Source: Bowmanella pacifica
Lineage (GTDB): Bacteria; Pseudomonadota; Gammaproteobacteria; Enterobacterales; Alteromonadaceae
Reading direction: 5' to 3'
Assembly: GCF_014645355.1 (NCBI RefSeq)
Contig: NZ_BMLS01000004.1
Span: forward strand, 248,001 to 312,000
Length of the DNA stretch: 64,000 bases
The notes below the pieces were generated by a model. The model was not told where the DNA came from and made no database searches. It saw only the letters and a list, made by a program, of their open reading frames with translations. How positions within the stretch are numbered: the stretch's first letter is position 1; every line of letters begins with the position of its first letter. Position numbers and translations under genes: made by a program. Shown here piece by piece: positions 1 through 7,860 of this stretch.

Positions 1-1
1 A

Positions 2-1069
2 AGCCTGACCAGTCATGTCGAAGCCAGCGGCGAGTTGAAGCCGTTACAGAGCAGTACCTTGGCGCCCCCGGCAGTAGCCCGCATGTGGCAGTTTCAAATT
101 AAGCAGATGGCCACAGAGAACAGCAAGGTTAAAGAGGGCGAACTGGTGCTGGCATTTGATGACAAGCAAGTTCGCGACCGCATGCTGGATAAGCAAGCCG
201 AGCTGGCTACGGCCAAAAAGGAGCTGGAAAACCAAAGCCTGAAACAAGAAGCCGATGAAGAGGAACTGAAACTGGCACTGGCCGAAATGCAAATGAACTT
301 TGATAAGGCCAAACGCCGGGCCGACATTGTCGATAACTCACGCTCTGAGTTAGAGCGTCAGAAAAGTGTGCTGGATTTTAAAATCGCACAAATTGATTTG
401 CATCTGGCCAACGAGAAGCTAAAACACCATCAGGCATCCAAGAAACGCAATATCAAACTGGCCAGTGCCAAAGTGGAGCGTCTGCAAGGCGATGTACGCG
501 AGCTGAAGCAATCTATTGCCAAGCTGCAAGTGCATGCCCCCTTTGACGGAATCGTGCTGTACAAGGCCGACTGGAACGGCGAAAAGCCAGTGGTTGGCGA
601 GTCGGTCAACTTTGGCCAGGCGGTGATGGAAATTGCCAAGCCCGACCAATTGCAAATTGTTGCCCAGATCCGGGAAGCAGACAGCGGCCAGGTGAAAGCC
701 GGCCAGAAAGTTGACATTTTACTGTCCGGTAGCCAGGACATTGCATTAAGCGGCACGGTTGCCTCATTAGGACAAGTGTTCCGTAATATGTCCAGACAGG
801 ACAAGCGTCGTATCATTGATGCTGCCATTGTGCTGGTTCATATCGACCTGAATACCATGCGGCCGGGCATGACCGCCAGGGTAAAAATTCAGGTTCAGCA
901 ATTTGACCAAGCCCTGACCCTACCCCAGCATCTGGTCAAAACCGATGGCCAGCGTCACTGGGTACGGTTAACCGACGGTAGCGAGCGCGACGTAAAGCTC
1001 AGCTCGCTAACACAAGGACGGGCGGTGGTACAAAGCGGCCTGGATGAAGGAGAGAGTGTACTGCCATGA
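2..1069 (+). CDS. HlyD/MacA-family periplasmic adaptor subunit, 5' truncated by window edge
   Basis: Membrane-fusion (adaptor) protein expected to bridge an inner-membrane ABC-type permease and an outer-membrane channel in the periplasm. The reading frame is open from base 2, where residues reading VEASGELKP already match the N-terminal barrel/lipoyl part of the family, so the true start lies left of the window; the TTG at 35 is internal. Visible are a first lipoyl half, a long charged coiled-coil hairpin (about residues 50-165), the second lipoyl half (VHAPFDGIVLY), and a beta-barrel and membrane-proximal region ending GLDEGESVLP. It overlaps the next gene by 4 bp (ATGA), so the two are probably translationally coupled. 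The following gene is a paralogue with the same DW-G-KP signature. Substrate cannot be told from sequence. Confidence 0.85.
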   Translation, partial: SLTSHVEASGELKPLQSSTLAPPAVARMWQFQIKQMATENSKVKEGELVLAFDDKQVRDRMLDKQAELATAKKELENQSLKQEADEEELKLALAEMQMNFDKAKRRADIVDNSRSELERQKSVLDFKIAQIDLHLANEKLKHHQASKKRNIKLASAKVERLQGDVRELKQSIAKLQVHAPFDGIVLYKADWNGEKPVVGESVNFGQAVMEIAKPDQLQIVAQIREADSGQVKAGQKVDILLSGSQDIALSGTVASLGQVFRNMSRQDKRRIIDAAIVLVHIDLNTMRPGMTARVKIQVQQFDQALTLPQHLVKTDGQRHWVRLTDGSERDVKLSSLTQGRAVVQSGLDEGESVLP

Positions 1070-2250
1070 GGAGCCTAATTTGCCTGTCGAGTTTACTGCT
1101 GGTTGCCTGTAGCGAAGAAAGTAACCAGATTCCCTTGTATGAAGCACAGCGCCAAACCTTGTCGGTCATAGTGCCCGCCAGTGGTGAATTGTTTGCTGCT
1201 AAATCCGAAGCCCTTACCGCTCCCGCCTTTCGTAATGGCCCACAAAGCCTGGCCTGGCTGGCACCCGAATTTAGCCAGGTCAAAGCCGGTGATGTCATCG
1301 CCCGTTTTGACGGCGAAAGCCTGTCAGTCAGAGCCCAACAGTTTGAGCACAGAATTGCCCTGAGTAACCTGGATATCCAGGAAAAGGATGCCTCGCTGGC
1401 CACCGAAGGAGTGGCCATTACACAGGACATCGAACTGGTCGGCGAAGAGAAGCAGTTTGCCGAGCAATTTGCCATTGACGATGTGCAAATCCGCTCCAAG
1501 CTGGAAATTCTGGAATCCTTACAAAACAAAGAATATCTGACCGCGAAACAAGGCTATCTGCACTGGAAAGACGACAGCTTTAAACAAAGTTCAGCAGGAG
1601 AGCTAGGGCTGTTGGCCATGCAGAAATCGCAACATCAACAACGGCTCAACTCCTTCACCAGCAGCCTGGAACTGCTGGAAGTGCGTGCTCCTCATGATGG
1701 CACGCTGGTCTATTACGCGGACTGGTCCGGGCAAAAGCCCAGCGTTGGCCAAACCATGTGGCCAGGCTCCAAAATTGCCACCTTGCCAGATCTCAGCCTG
1801 GTCAAGGCCAAGCTGTTTGTGCTGGAGTCCGAAGCCTTGGATCTGGCTGCCGGTCAGGCCGTGAGCCTATATCTGGTGGCAAAACCACAGCTTGAACTAC
1901 AAGGCAAGGTAGAGAGCGTAGCCCCTATGCCTTCCAGTATCAGGCGCAATGACCCGCAAAAATACTATGAAGTAACCGTTAGCCTGGCTCAGCAGGATCC
2001 GGATTTATTGGTGCCTGGACGTAAAGTGGAAGCGCGGATTAAGGTACTGGAACAACCCGACAGTTTGGTAGTACCGCTGCAAAGCCTGTTTAATCAGCAG
2101 AACAACTATCAGGTGTTTCGCAAAGACGGAAGTGATTTTACCACCGTGCCTGTTCAGGTCGGTCGTACCAGCCTGTCTCATGCGCAAATCATCGCGGGCC
2201 TTGACGAAGGCGATGAGATTGCCTTGATCAATATCGAGGATAAATTGTGA
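1066..2250 (+). CDS. HlyD/MacA-family periplasmic adaptor, predicted lipoprotein
   Basis: A second adaptor of the same family, 394 aa. It begins with a lipoprotein signal (MRSLICLSSLLLVAC, lipobox LVAC, Cys 16), so it should be anchored by lipid in the inner or outer membrane, unlike a TM-anchored adaptor. Then come a lipoyl half, a shorter coiled-coil region, the second lipoyl half with APHDGTLVYYADWSGQKP, and the barrel domain. The segment corresponding to DWNGEKPVVGES in the upstream gene is clearly homologous, which suggests tandem duplication. ATG at 1066 overlaps the upstream stop and its own stop overlaps the permease GTG by 4 bp. Family function is inferred; cargo is unknown. Confidence 0.88.
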   Translation: MRSLICLSSLLLVACSEESNQIPLYEAQRQTLSVIVPASGELFAAKSEALTAPAFRNGPQSLAWLAPEFSQVKAGDVIARFDGESLSVRAQQFEHRIALSNLDIQEKDASLATEGVAITQDIELVGEEKQFAEQFAIDDVQIRSKLEILESLQNKEYLTAKQGYLHWKDDSFKQSSAGELGLLAMQKSQHQQRLNSFTSSLELLEVRAPHDGTLVYYADWSGQKPSVGQTMWPGSKIATLPDLSLVKAKLFVLESEALDLAAGQAVSLYLVAKPQLELQGKVESVAPMPSSIRRNDPQKYYEVTVSLAQQDPDLLVPGRKVEARIKVLEQPDSLVVPLQSLFNQQNNYQVFRKDGSDFTTVPVQVGRTSLSHAQIIAGLDEGDEIALINIEDKL

Positions 2251-3482
2251 AGTATCTGTTGTTATTACTCGATACCCTGGACGAATTACGCCAACACACA
2301 CTGCGTACCTTTTTAACCCTGCTGGGGATGATTTTTGGTGTGGGGGCGGTGATTGCCATGCTGAATATTGGCACCGGCGCAGAGCGTGAAGCTCTGCGTA
2401 TGATAGACAGCATGGGTCTGCGTAATCTGATTATTAACGCACAAGAGTTTGATCAGGAGACCCTACAAGAACAGCGCAAACATTCCAGGGGGCTGAACCT
2501 TCGTGACGGCGAGGTCGCCACCAGCAGCCTGCCTTTTGTTAGCGCTTTTGCTGCCATGAAAACCCTGGATACCTTTGAGCTGTTCAGTCATGCCGGACGT
2601 AGTGATGGTGAAGCCGTTGGCGTGAGCGCCAGCTATTTTACCTTGAGCAAACTGGCATTGGCCGAAGGCAGGGTTCTGAATGAGGACGATGAGCGCCATC
2701 TTAATCAGGTTGCCTTGCTCGGTGCCAATACTGCCGCTCAGTTGTTTCCCCTTGGAGATGCATTGGGCCAGAACATTAAAATTAACCATCTGTGGTTTAA
2801 AGTCGTGGGTGTTCTGCAGGCACCTTATTTGAGCAAAGAAGAGTTTCAGGGCATCAAGCTGGGTGGCGAGCAGAACCAGGTGTTTATCCCTCTGCAAACG
2901 GCGCTACGCAAGTTTCCAGCCGAACAACTGGACAGTGAATTGACCAGCCTGAAACTGGAAATCCGCGATGATACCGATCCGTTGGTGGCGGCGAAGGCGA
3001 TAAACCGTCTGCTGGAACAGCGCCACAATCAGATTGATGATTTTGATATGGTGGTTCCTGCCGCCTTGCTGGCACAGCAAAAGCAAACCCAACAAATATT
3101 TAATATAGTGATGTCCTGTGTGGCCGGTATTTCATTGCTGGTCGGTGGCATAGGCATCATGAACATTATGCTGGCCACTGTGCTGGAGCGCACCACGGAA
3201 ATAGGCTTGCTCAGGGCTATTGGGGCTACCTGTAAAGACATTCGTATTCAGTTTGTGGCGGAAAGTCTGACCATCTCAATTGTCGGTGGCTTGCTGGGTA
3301 TTCTGTTTGGTATTGGCCTGTCAGAGGTGATCGCCTTATTCAGCGGCTGGGCGGTCAGTTGGTCAGTCACGGCCATATTACTGTCTTTTAGTATATGTAC
3401 CGCCATTGGCCTGGGTTTTGGTATCTACCCTGCCATCAAAGCGTCGCAGCTGGATCCCATCGAAGCCTTGCAACATCATTAG
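2247..3482 (+). CDS. ABC transporter permease, MacB/FtsX family
   Basis: Inner-membrane permease of the MacB/FtsX (type VII ABC) superfamily, 411 aa. It has one N-terminal TM segment (about residues 18-42), a large MacB-type periplasmic core (about 45-270), then three C-terminal TM helices (about 283-305, 335-360, 370-395) including the ERTTEIGLLRAIGA segment typical of FtsX coupling regions. The start is a GTG at 2247 in a GTGA overlap with the adaptor stop. No nucleotide-binding domain is fused and no ATPase gene follows (pckA lies convergent), so the ATPase, if linked, must be upstream of the window. These proteins usually act as mechanotransmission exporters for peptides, drugs or lipoproteins; the substrate here is unknown. 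Confidence 0.88.
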   Translation: MKYLLLLLDTLDELRQHTLRTFLTLLGMIFGVGAVIAMLNIGTGAEREALRMIDSMGLRNLIINAQEFDQETLQEQRKHSRGLNLRDGEVATSSLPFVSAFAAMKTLDTFELFSHAGRSDGEAVGVSASYFTLSKLALAEGRVLNEDDERHLNQVALLGANTAAQLFPLGDALGQNIKINHLWFKVVGVLQAPYLSKEEFQGIKLGGEQNQVFIPLQTALRKFPAEQLDSELTSLKLEIRDDTDPLVAAKAINRLLEQRHNQIDDFDMVVPAALLAQQKQTQQIFNIVMSCVAGISLLVGGIGIMNIMLATVLERTTEIGLLRAIGATCKDIRIQFVAESLTISIVGGLLGILFGIGLSEVIALFSGWAVSWSVTAILLSFSICTAIGLGFGIYPAIKASQLDPIEALQHH

Positions 3483-3512
3483 GTATGAGGCGCTGCTTTG
3501 GCAGCAAGCAAT

Positions 3513-3542
3513 AAAAAAGGGTTGCCGTGGCAACCCTTTTTT
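3513..3542. terminator. Bidirectional Rho-independent terminator between permease gene and pckA
   Basis: Perfect inverted repeat of AAAAAAGGGTTGCC (3513-3526) with its complement (3529-3542). It gives a GC stem flanked by an A-run on one side and a T-run on the other, so it can stop transcription from both convergent genes. Confidence 0.9.
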
Positions 3543-3553
3543 GTCTTTTTGGC

Positions 3554-5095
3554 TTACGCCTGAGGACCGGCTTGGCGGATTTCCTCAGAAACTTCGTACT
3601 TAGCAAAGTTCTGACTGAATTCCTTGGCCAGGTTAGCCGCATACTCGTCGTACTTAGCTGGATCAGCCCAGGTATTACGTGGATTCAGCAGCTTGCTGTC
3701 TACACCAGGGACAGCGACAGGCACATCCAGGTTAAGCTGAGGCAGATGCTCAGTAGCAACACCTTCAAGCTTGTTGTTAACGATGGCATCCACCACTGCA
3801 CGGGTGGTAGGAATATCAAAACGGCTGCCCACACCGTAAGGACCACCGGTCCAGCCGGTATTGACCAGATAAACCTTGGCACCAAACTCACGCACACGCT
3901 TCATCAGCAGCTCGGCATACACGCCGGCAGGACGAGGGAAGAAAGGCGCACCAAAACAGGTTGAGAATGTTGACTCAATGGCAGCGGTCGAACCAATCTC
4001 GGTTGAACCAACCTTGGCGGTGTAACCTGACAGGAAGTGGTATGCAGCGGCTTGCTCAGACAACACAGACACCGGCGGCAACACACCGCTGACATCACAA
4101 GTCAGAAATACTACGGCACGCGGCTCACCGGCACGGTTTGCCACTTCACGCTTTTCAATATGCTCCAGAGGATAAGCAGCACGGCTATTTTGCGTCAGGC
4201 TACTGTCTCTGTAATCAGGGGCGCGTTTGTCATCCAGAACGACGTTTTCCAGCACAGTACCGAAACGAATGGCATCCCAGATAACCGGCTCATTGGCCTG
4301 AGACAGGTCAATACATTTCGCGTAGCAACCGCCTTCAATATTGAATACAGAGCCCGGTGCCCAGCCATGTTCATCATCACCAATCAGGAAACGCGACGGG
4401 TCTGCCGACAGGGTGGTTTTACCCGTACCAGACAAGCCAAAGAACAAAGTGACATCGCCCTGTTCGCCTACGTTGGCGCTACAGTGCATAGGCAAGACAT
4501 CTTTTGCTGGCAATAAGAAGTTCTGCACCGAGAACATGGATTTCTTCATTTCCCCTGCATAGCGCATACCCGCCAGCAACACTCTGCGCTTCGCAAAGTT
4601 AATGATCACCACGCCATCGGAGTTAGTACCGTCGCGCTCGGGTTCACAAACAAAACCCGGTGCATTCAGGATCTGCCAAGCTTCTTTGCCGGCATGATTC
4701 CAGTTTTTGGGACGAATAAATAAGTTACGGGCAAACAGCTGATGCCAAGCGGTTTCGGTACGCACTTGCAGCGGCAGATAATGTTCTGGATCCGCCCCTA
4801 CTTCCAGATGCGACATAAAGTGATTTTTACCCGCCAGATAAGCGTCCACCTTGTCCCATAGTGCATCAAATTTATCAGCGTCAAACGGACGGTTAACTGC
4901 GCCCCATTCGATTTCCTGCTCGGTAGAGGCTTCCTTGACAATAAAACGGTCTTTAGGTGAACGGCCAGTACGGACGCCGGTTTCTACTACCAGGGCACCG
5001 TTGGCGGCCAGATGGCCTTCACCACGGGACAAGGCTTGCTCGATCAACTCGGCCGAGGTCAGATCCACTAAAAGATTCGGGGGAACAGAGGTCAT
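3554..5095 (-). CDS. pckA: Phosphoenolpyruvate carboxykinase (ATP)
   Basis: Converts oxaloacetate and ATP to phosphoenolpyruvate, CO2 and ADP, the first committed step of gluconeogenesis, in the cytoplasm. The kinase P-loop [11 protein letters not shown] (about residues 220-230) and the downstream DDEHGW metal-binding motif are present, as is the N-terminal [10 protein letters not shown] substrate segment. I chose the ATG at 5095 (513 aa) because GGAG lies 9 nt upstream; a longer reading from a TTG at 5137 (527 aa) has no ribosome binding site. Length fits the family (E. coli 540 aa). The gene is transcribed alone, with a 333-bp upstream region carrying a palindrome and a tandem repeat, and ends at a bidirectional terminator. 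In E. coli it also sits beside hslO-hslR. Confidence 0.97.
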   Translation of the reverse strand: MTSVPPNLLVDLTSAELIEQALSRGEGHLAANGALVVETGVRTGRSPKDRFIVKEASTEQEIEWGAVNRPFDADKFDALWDKVDAYLAGKNHFMSHLEVGADPEHYLPLQVRTETAWHQLFARNLFIRPKNWNHAGKEAWQILNAPGFVCEPERDGTNSDGVVIINFAKRRVLLAGMRYAGEMKKSMFSVQNFLLPAKDVLPMHCSANVGEQGDVTLFFGLSGTGKTTLSADPSRFLIGDDEHGWAPGSVFNIEGGCYAKCIDLSQANEPVIWDAIRFGTVLENVVLDDKRAPDYRDSSLTQNSRAAYPLEHIEKREVANRAGEPRAVVFLTCDVSGVLPPVSVLSEQAAAYHFLSGYTAKVGSTEIGSTAAIESTFSTCFGAPFFPRPAGVYAELLMKRVREFGAKVYLVNTGWTGGPYGVGSRFDIPTTRAVVDAIVNNKLEGVATEHLPQLNLDVPVAVPGVDSKLLNPRNTWADPAKYDEYAANLAKEFSQNFAKYEVSEEIRQAGPQA

Positions 5096-5213
5096 TTGCG
5101 GGTACTCCAGATGTAAAGCTTTCAGATGTTCTTTCAATATTATTTTTTGGCGCGCATCATACAGGAATTAGGCTGTGTAGGGGTAGGAGAAACGGATATT
5201 TTTTCGCCTAATC

Positions 5214-5226
5214 TGAAAGACTTTCA
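5214..5226. repeat. Palindrome TGAAAG-A-CTTTCA upstream of pckA
   Basis: Perfect 13-bp inverted repeat about 120 bp upstream of the pckA start, with additional half-sites CTTTCA on both sides. It may be a regulator binding site; the protein is unknown. Confidence 0.5.
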
Positions 5227-5309
5227 TAAATTTGATCCATAACTTTCAGTTATACCTACAGCTGGCGAAAGAAAAGCGATTTTCTGGAATTTTATGACGA
5301 TTGAACGTT

Positions 5310-5351
5310 GGCAGATGGCAGATGGCAGATGGCAGATGGCAGATGGCAGAT
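5310..5351. repeat. Six perfect tandem copies of GGCAGAT
   Basis: Exact 7-bp unit repeated six times (42 bp) between pckA and hslO. Bases 5394-5403 read CTGCCATCTG, the reverse complement of CAGATGGCAG within the array, so a transcript through this region could fold any repeat unit onto that segment. Confidence 0.95.
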
Positions 5352-5428
5352 GTGAACAGTCTTGGCTAAGACCGCCCTCTATCAACCGGGCGGCTGCCAT
5401 CTGATAACTTGTTTCTTTAACGCCGTTT

Positions 5429-6304
5429 TCAGCTCAGCGAGGAAGGTTGATCAAACTGCCCTGCATGAATGGCTTCAATGTCGATGGCATCAAAGCGATA
5501 TTCGGCATGACAATATTGACAGTTGATCGCCACTTCACCGTCTTTAGCGGCAATGTCCAGCAAATCCTGCTTATCTACCGAGGCCAGCGCCATAGCACTG
5601 CGTTGACGGCTGCAACTGCATTTAAACAGCACAGGTTGCGGGGCAAACAGCTCAACCTCTTCTTGGTGGTACAAGCGATAAAGAATATCTTGTACCGGTA
5701 ACTCCAACAGTTCTTCGGCCGTGATGGTGTCGGTAATCTGAGCCAGATGCTCAAACTCTTCATGGGCGGAAGCCGCCACCGGCAGTACCTGCAGCAACAT
5801 TCCCGCAGCAAGCGGAACGTTAACCTCTGAACGGGTTTTCAAGACCACTCTGGTGGCTAATTGCTCAGACTGGCTGAAATAGCTTTCCAGACACGCCGCC
5901 AGACTGTCCTTATCCAACGCCACCATACCCTGATAACGCTCGCCATCTTTAGGGGTTATTGTGATAGCCATCACCCCTTTTACAAACATGCTGGCAAAAT
6001 CATTGGGTACGTCACCATCCCAACGCGCGACACCGCGCAGTTCTTGCTTGTGGGTACCATTAATCACCGCGTATTTGATGGGTCCTTCACTTTGCAGTTG
6101 CACTGCAATATCCCCTTCAAACTTGAGGGTAGCGGTTAATAGCGAAGTGGCGGCCATCAGCTCGCCCATTAAACGGCGAACCGGAGGCGGATAGTCCTGC
6201 GCAGCCAGTACCGCCGCATAACTGTTCTGCAAACGAACTAATTCACCCCTGACATGCGCTTTTTCAAACAGGTAGCGGTATAGATTATCATTGTTTTCAG
6301 ACAT
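5429..6304 (-). CDS. hslO: Redox-regulated holdase chaperone Hsp33
   Basis: Cytoplasmic chaperone activated by oxidation plus unfolding stress. The sequence follows E. coli Hsp33 closely (RYLFE-AHVRGEL near the start, the LTATLKF and GERYQG blocks). The C-terminal redox switch has the four zinc cysteines as CSC and CQYC. I placed the start at the ATG at 6304 (291 aa), which has AGAAG about 6 nt upstream and matches the E. coli N-terminus; an in-frame ATG at 6334 adds ten residues without homology. It lies 47 bp after hslR on the same strand, the conserved hslR-hslO heat-shock pair. No clear sigma-32 promoter was recognised upstream. Confidence 0.97.
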   Translation of the reverse strand: MSENNDNLYRYLFEKAHVRGELVRLQNSYAAVLAAQDYPPPVRRLMGELMAATSLLTATLKFEGDIAVQLQSEGPIKYAVINGTHKQELRGVARWDGDVPNDFASMFVKGVMAITITPKDGERYQGMVALDKDSLAACLESYFSQSEQLATRVVLKTRSEVNVPLAAGMLLQVLPVAASAHEEFEHLAQITDTITAEELLELPVQDILYRLYHQEEVELFAPQPVLFKCSCSRQRSAMALASVDKQDLLDIAAKDGEVAINCQYCHAEYRFDAIDIEAIHAGQFDQPSSLS

Positions 6305-6351
6305 GCTTTGCTTCTCTGTATTACACCCCGCCATATATCGGCAGCTGGCAA

Positions 6352-6759
6352 CTATTGATGTTTAAACCTGATAATATCACGACGCTGTTTCTTGTCAGGT
6401 TTATGTTCAGGTCGCGGGTTGTACAAGGCCCCCGCTTGCCTGGCTTCAGCATTGGCTTCGCGCGCTGCCACACTCTGCTCCGTCTCTTCATACATGGCTT
6501 GTGCCAGAGACGCAGCGCGGCGTTTATCATGCACTTCACGCACAATCACCTCTTTTATATCATGACCCTGCGGAACTTTTAGGGTCGCGCCAAGCTCCAC
6601 TATCTTGCTGGGTTTGCTCCGCTGCCCGTTATATTGTACTTTTCCCCCCTGCACCATGTCTCTGGCTAAGGCGCGGGTTTTAAAAAAGCGGGCGGCCCAC
6701 AGCCACTTATCTAAGCGTACTGCAGTGTCGTGATTGTTTTTTTGCGTAACTGTGTTCAT
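6352..6759 (-). CDS. hslR: Ribosome-associated heat shock protein Hsp15
   Basis: Small RNA-binding protein (135 aa) with an S4 domain at about residues 14-75 (RLDKWLWAARFFKTR then GGKVQYNGQR). In E. coli, Hsp15 binds free 50S subunits that carry nascent chains and helps recycle stalled large subunits. The C-terminus is basic (HKPDKKQRRDIIRF), typical of the family. ATG at 6759 lacks a strong Shine-Dalgarno sequence. It heads the hslR-hslO unit and is divergent from gspC. Confidence 0.95.
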   Translation of the reverse strand: MNTVTQKNNHDTAVRLDKWLWAARFFKTRALARDMVQGGKVQYNGQRSKPSKIVELGATLKVPQGHDIKEVIVREVHDKRRAASLAQAMYEETEQSVAAREANAEARQAGALYNPRPEHKPDKKQRRDIIRFKHQ

Positions 6760-6784
6760 ATGTGTGGGAATGTAATTTTTTAGT

Positions 6785-6804
6785 AACTTTACAGGATTAA
6801 AGTT
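6785..6804. promoter_or_regulatory. Inverted repeat in hslR-gspC divergent promoter region
   Basis: AACTTTA (6785-6791) and TAAAGTT (6798-6804) form a 7-bp inverted repeat around CAGGAT, 26 bp upstream of hslR. It could be an operator or a short hairpin. The rest of 6760-6928 shows no consensus promoter I trust. Confidence 0.35.
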
Positions 6805-6928
6805 GTGGCCCTTTTAGCGACTGGCTATGATGGGCTGGATAGTTTAGCACAGGTCAGGTTTCCCCTTCAGCATGCCACATCTTTGGCTACCGAGCCCCCA
6901 AGACTTGACCCGATAATATGGCAGCAAC

Positions 6929-7849
6929 GTGATAACGCTAAAATCTGACAATTTTCAACAAGTCTGGTTGAGCTTGATACGACATCAACATCGTATTGCG
7001 CAAGTCCTGGTCATTCTGCTTAGCCTGTATTTACTGGCCTTTGCCGCTGACCTTACCTGGCGTTTGTTACCTAATCCGACCCAGGATGCCCTGCCCGCTC
7101 AGGCCGTTATGCTAGACCGCACAAAAAATCAGCGGGCTCAGGTTAACATTAACGACATTCAGCGTCTGGATTTGTTTGGCAGACCGCAGGCCAACGACAC
7201 TAAGCCGGTAGTGGTAGAAGACGCGCCTCAAACTAATCTTAATCTGACACTGACCGGTGTGGTAGCCAGCGATAATGTTGAGCGTGGGGCCGCCATTATT
7301 GAAAATCAGGGCAAACAGAATACGTATGGGATCGGAGAAAAAATTGACGGTACCAATGCAACGGTCAATGAAGTCTATGCCGATCGCATAATCATCAAAA
7401 ATGGTCCACGCATGGAAACCCTGATGCTGGACGGAATTGAGTTCAACAAAGGCAGGCAACTTAACGACCAGCGTAACACTTCACCTTCGCCGGCCCCTGC
7501 CCCCCAGCGCCGTTCATTGAGCCGTGAGGCTGCCCAGGCCACTCAGGCCCTGCAATCGTCTCCGGCTAACTTTACCGACTATATCGCCATCAGCCAGCAT
7601 ATGGTGGATGGTGAACTTAAAGGCTATCGCGTCAGTCCGGGTAAGAAACCCGCTTTGTTCCAGGCCGCCGGCCTGCAAGCTAATGACGTAGTCACCGAAA
7701 TCAACGGTCTGGATTTGACTGATATCCAGCAGTCCATGGAAGCCATGTCCATGTTGCGTGAAACCGAATCACTGCAACTGACAGTAGACAGAGACGGCGA
7801 GTTGCTGACTCTGTATTTGGATCTTCCATCCGACGACAGCGAATTATAA
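6929..7849 (+). CDS. gspC: Type II secretion system inner-membrane protein GspC
   Basis: Links the inner-membrane platform to the secretin and helps select substrates. The 306-aa protein has a short cytoplasmic N-terminus, one TM helix (about residues 25-46), the periplasmic homology region (about 60-165) that contacts GspD N0, a Pro/Ala/Arg linker, and a C-terminal PDZ-like domain (about 205-300, with the segment SPGKKPALFQAAGLQANDVV). The start is a GTG at 6929 with a weak ribosome site. It is the first gene of a twelve-gene operon in standard order, 11 bp before gspD. Confidence 0.95.
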   Translation: MITLKSDNFQQVWLSLIRHQHRIAQVLVILLSLYLLAFAADLTWRLLPNPTQDALPAQAVMLDRTKNQRAQVNINDIQRLDLFGRPQANDTKPVVVEDAPQTNLNLTLTGVVASDNVERGAAIIENQGKQNTYGIGEKIDGTNATVNEVYADRIIIKNGPRMETLMLDGIEFNKGRQLNDQRNTSPSPAPAPQRRSLSREAAQATQALQSSPANFTDYIAISQHMVDGELKGYRVSPGKKPALFQAAGLQANDVVTEINGLDLTDIQQSMEAMSMLRETESLQLTVDRDGELLTLYLDLPSDDSEL

Positions 7850-7860
7850 GGATAATCACC

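Larger units (their letters stand above)
5096..5428 (-). promoter_or_regulatory. pckA upstream region
   Basis: This 333-bp spacer separates pckA from the hslO stop, both on the minus strand. It contains a TATGAT -10-like element on the minus strand near 5148-5153 without a clear -35, a 13-bp palindrome TGAAAGACTTTCA at 5214-5226, further CTTTCA/TGAAAG half-sites near 5119-5137 and 5243-5248, and a heptamer repeat block at 5310-5351. A hairpin CCGCCC/GGGCGG (5373-5378 with 5388-5393) could end hslO transcription but lacks a strong T-run. No operator family is assigned. Confidence 0.45.

Noticed and set aside
4037-4516. 159-codon plus-strand frame opposite pckA
   Set aside because: It is an antisense shadow of a highly conserved gene, with no ribosome site and no recognisable protein family.
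5310-5351. GGCAGAT array as CRISPR or integration site
   Set aside because: Units are 7 bp and directly adjacent, without spacers or mobile genes.
6905-6919. TTGACC and TAATAT upstream of gspC as a promoter
   Set aside because: The two elements are only 3 bp apart, which cannot work as -35/-10.
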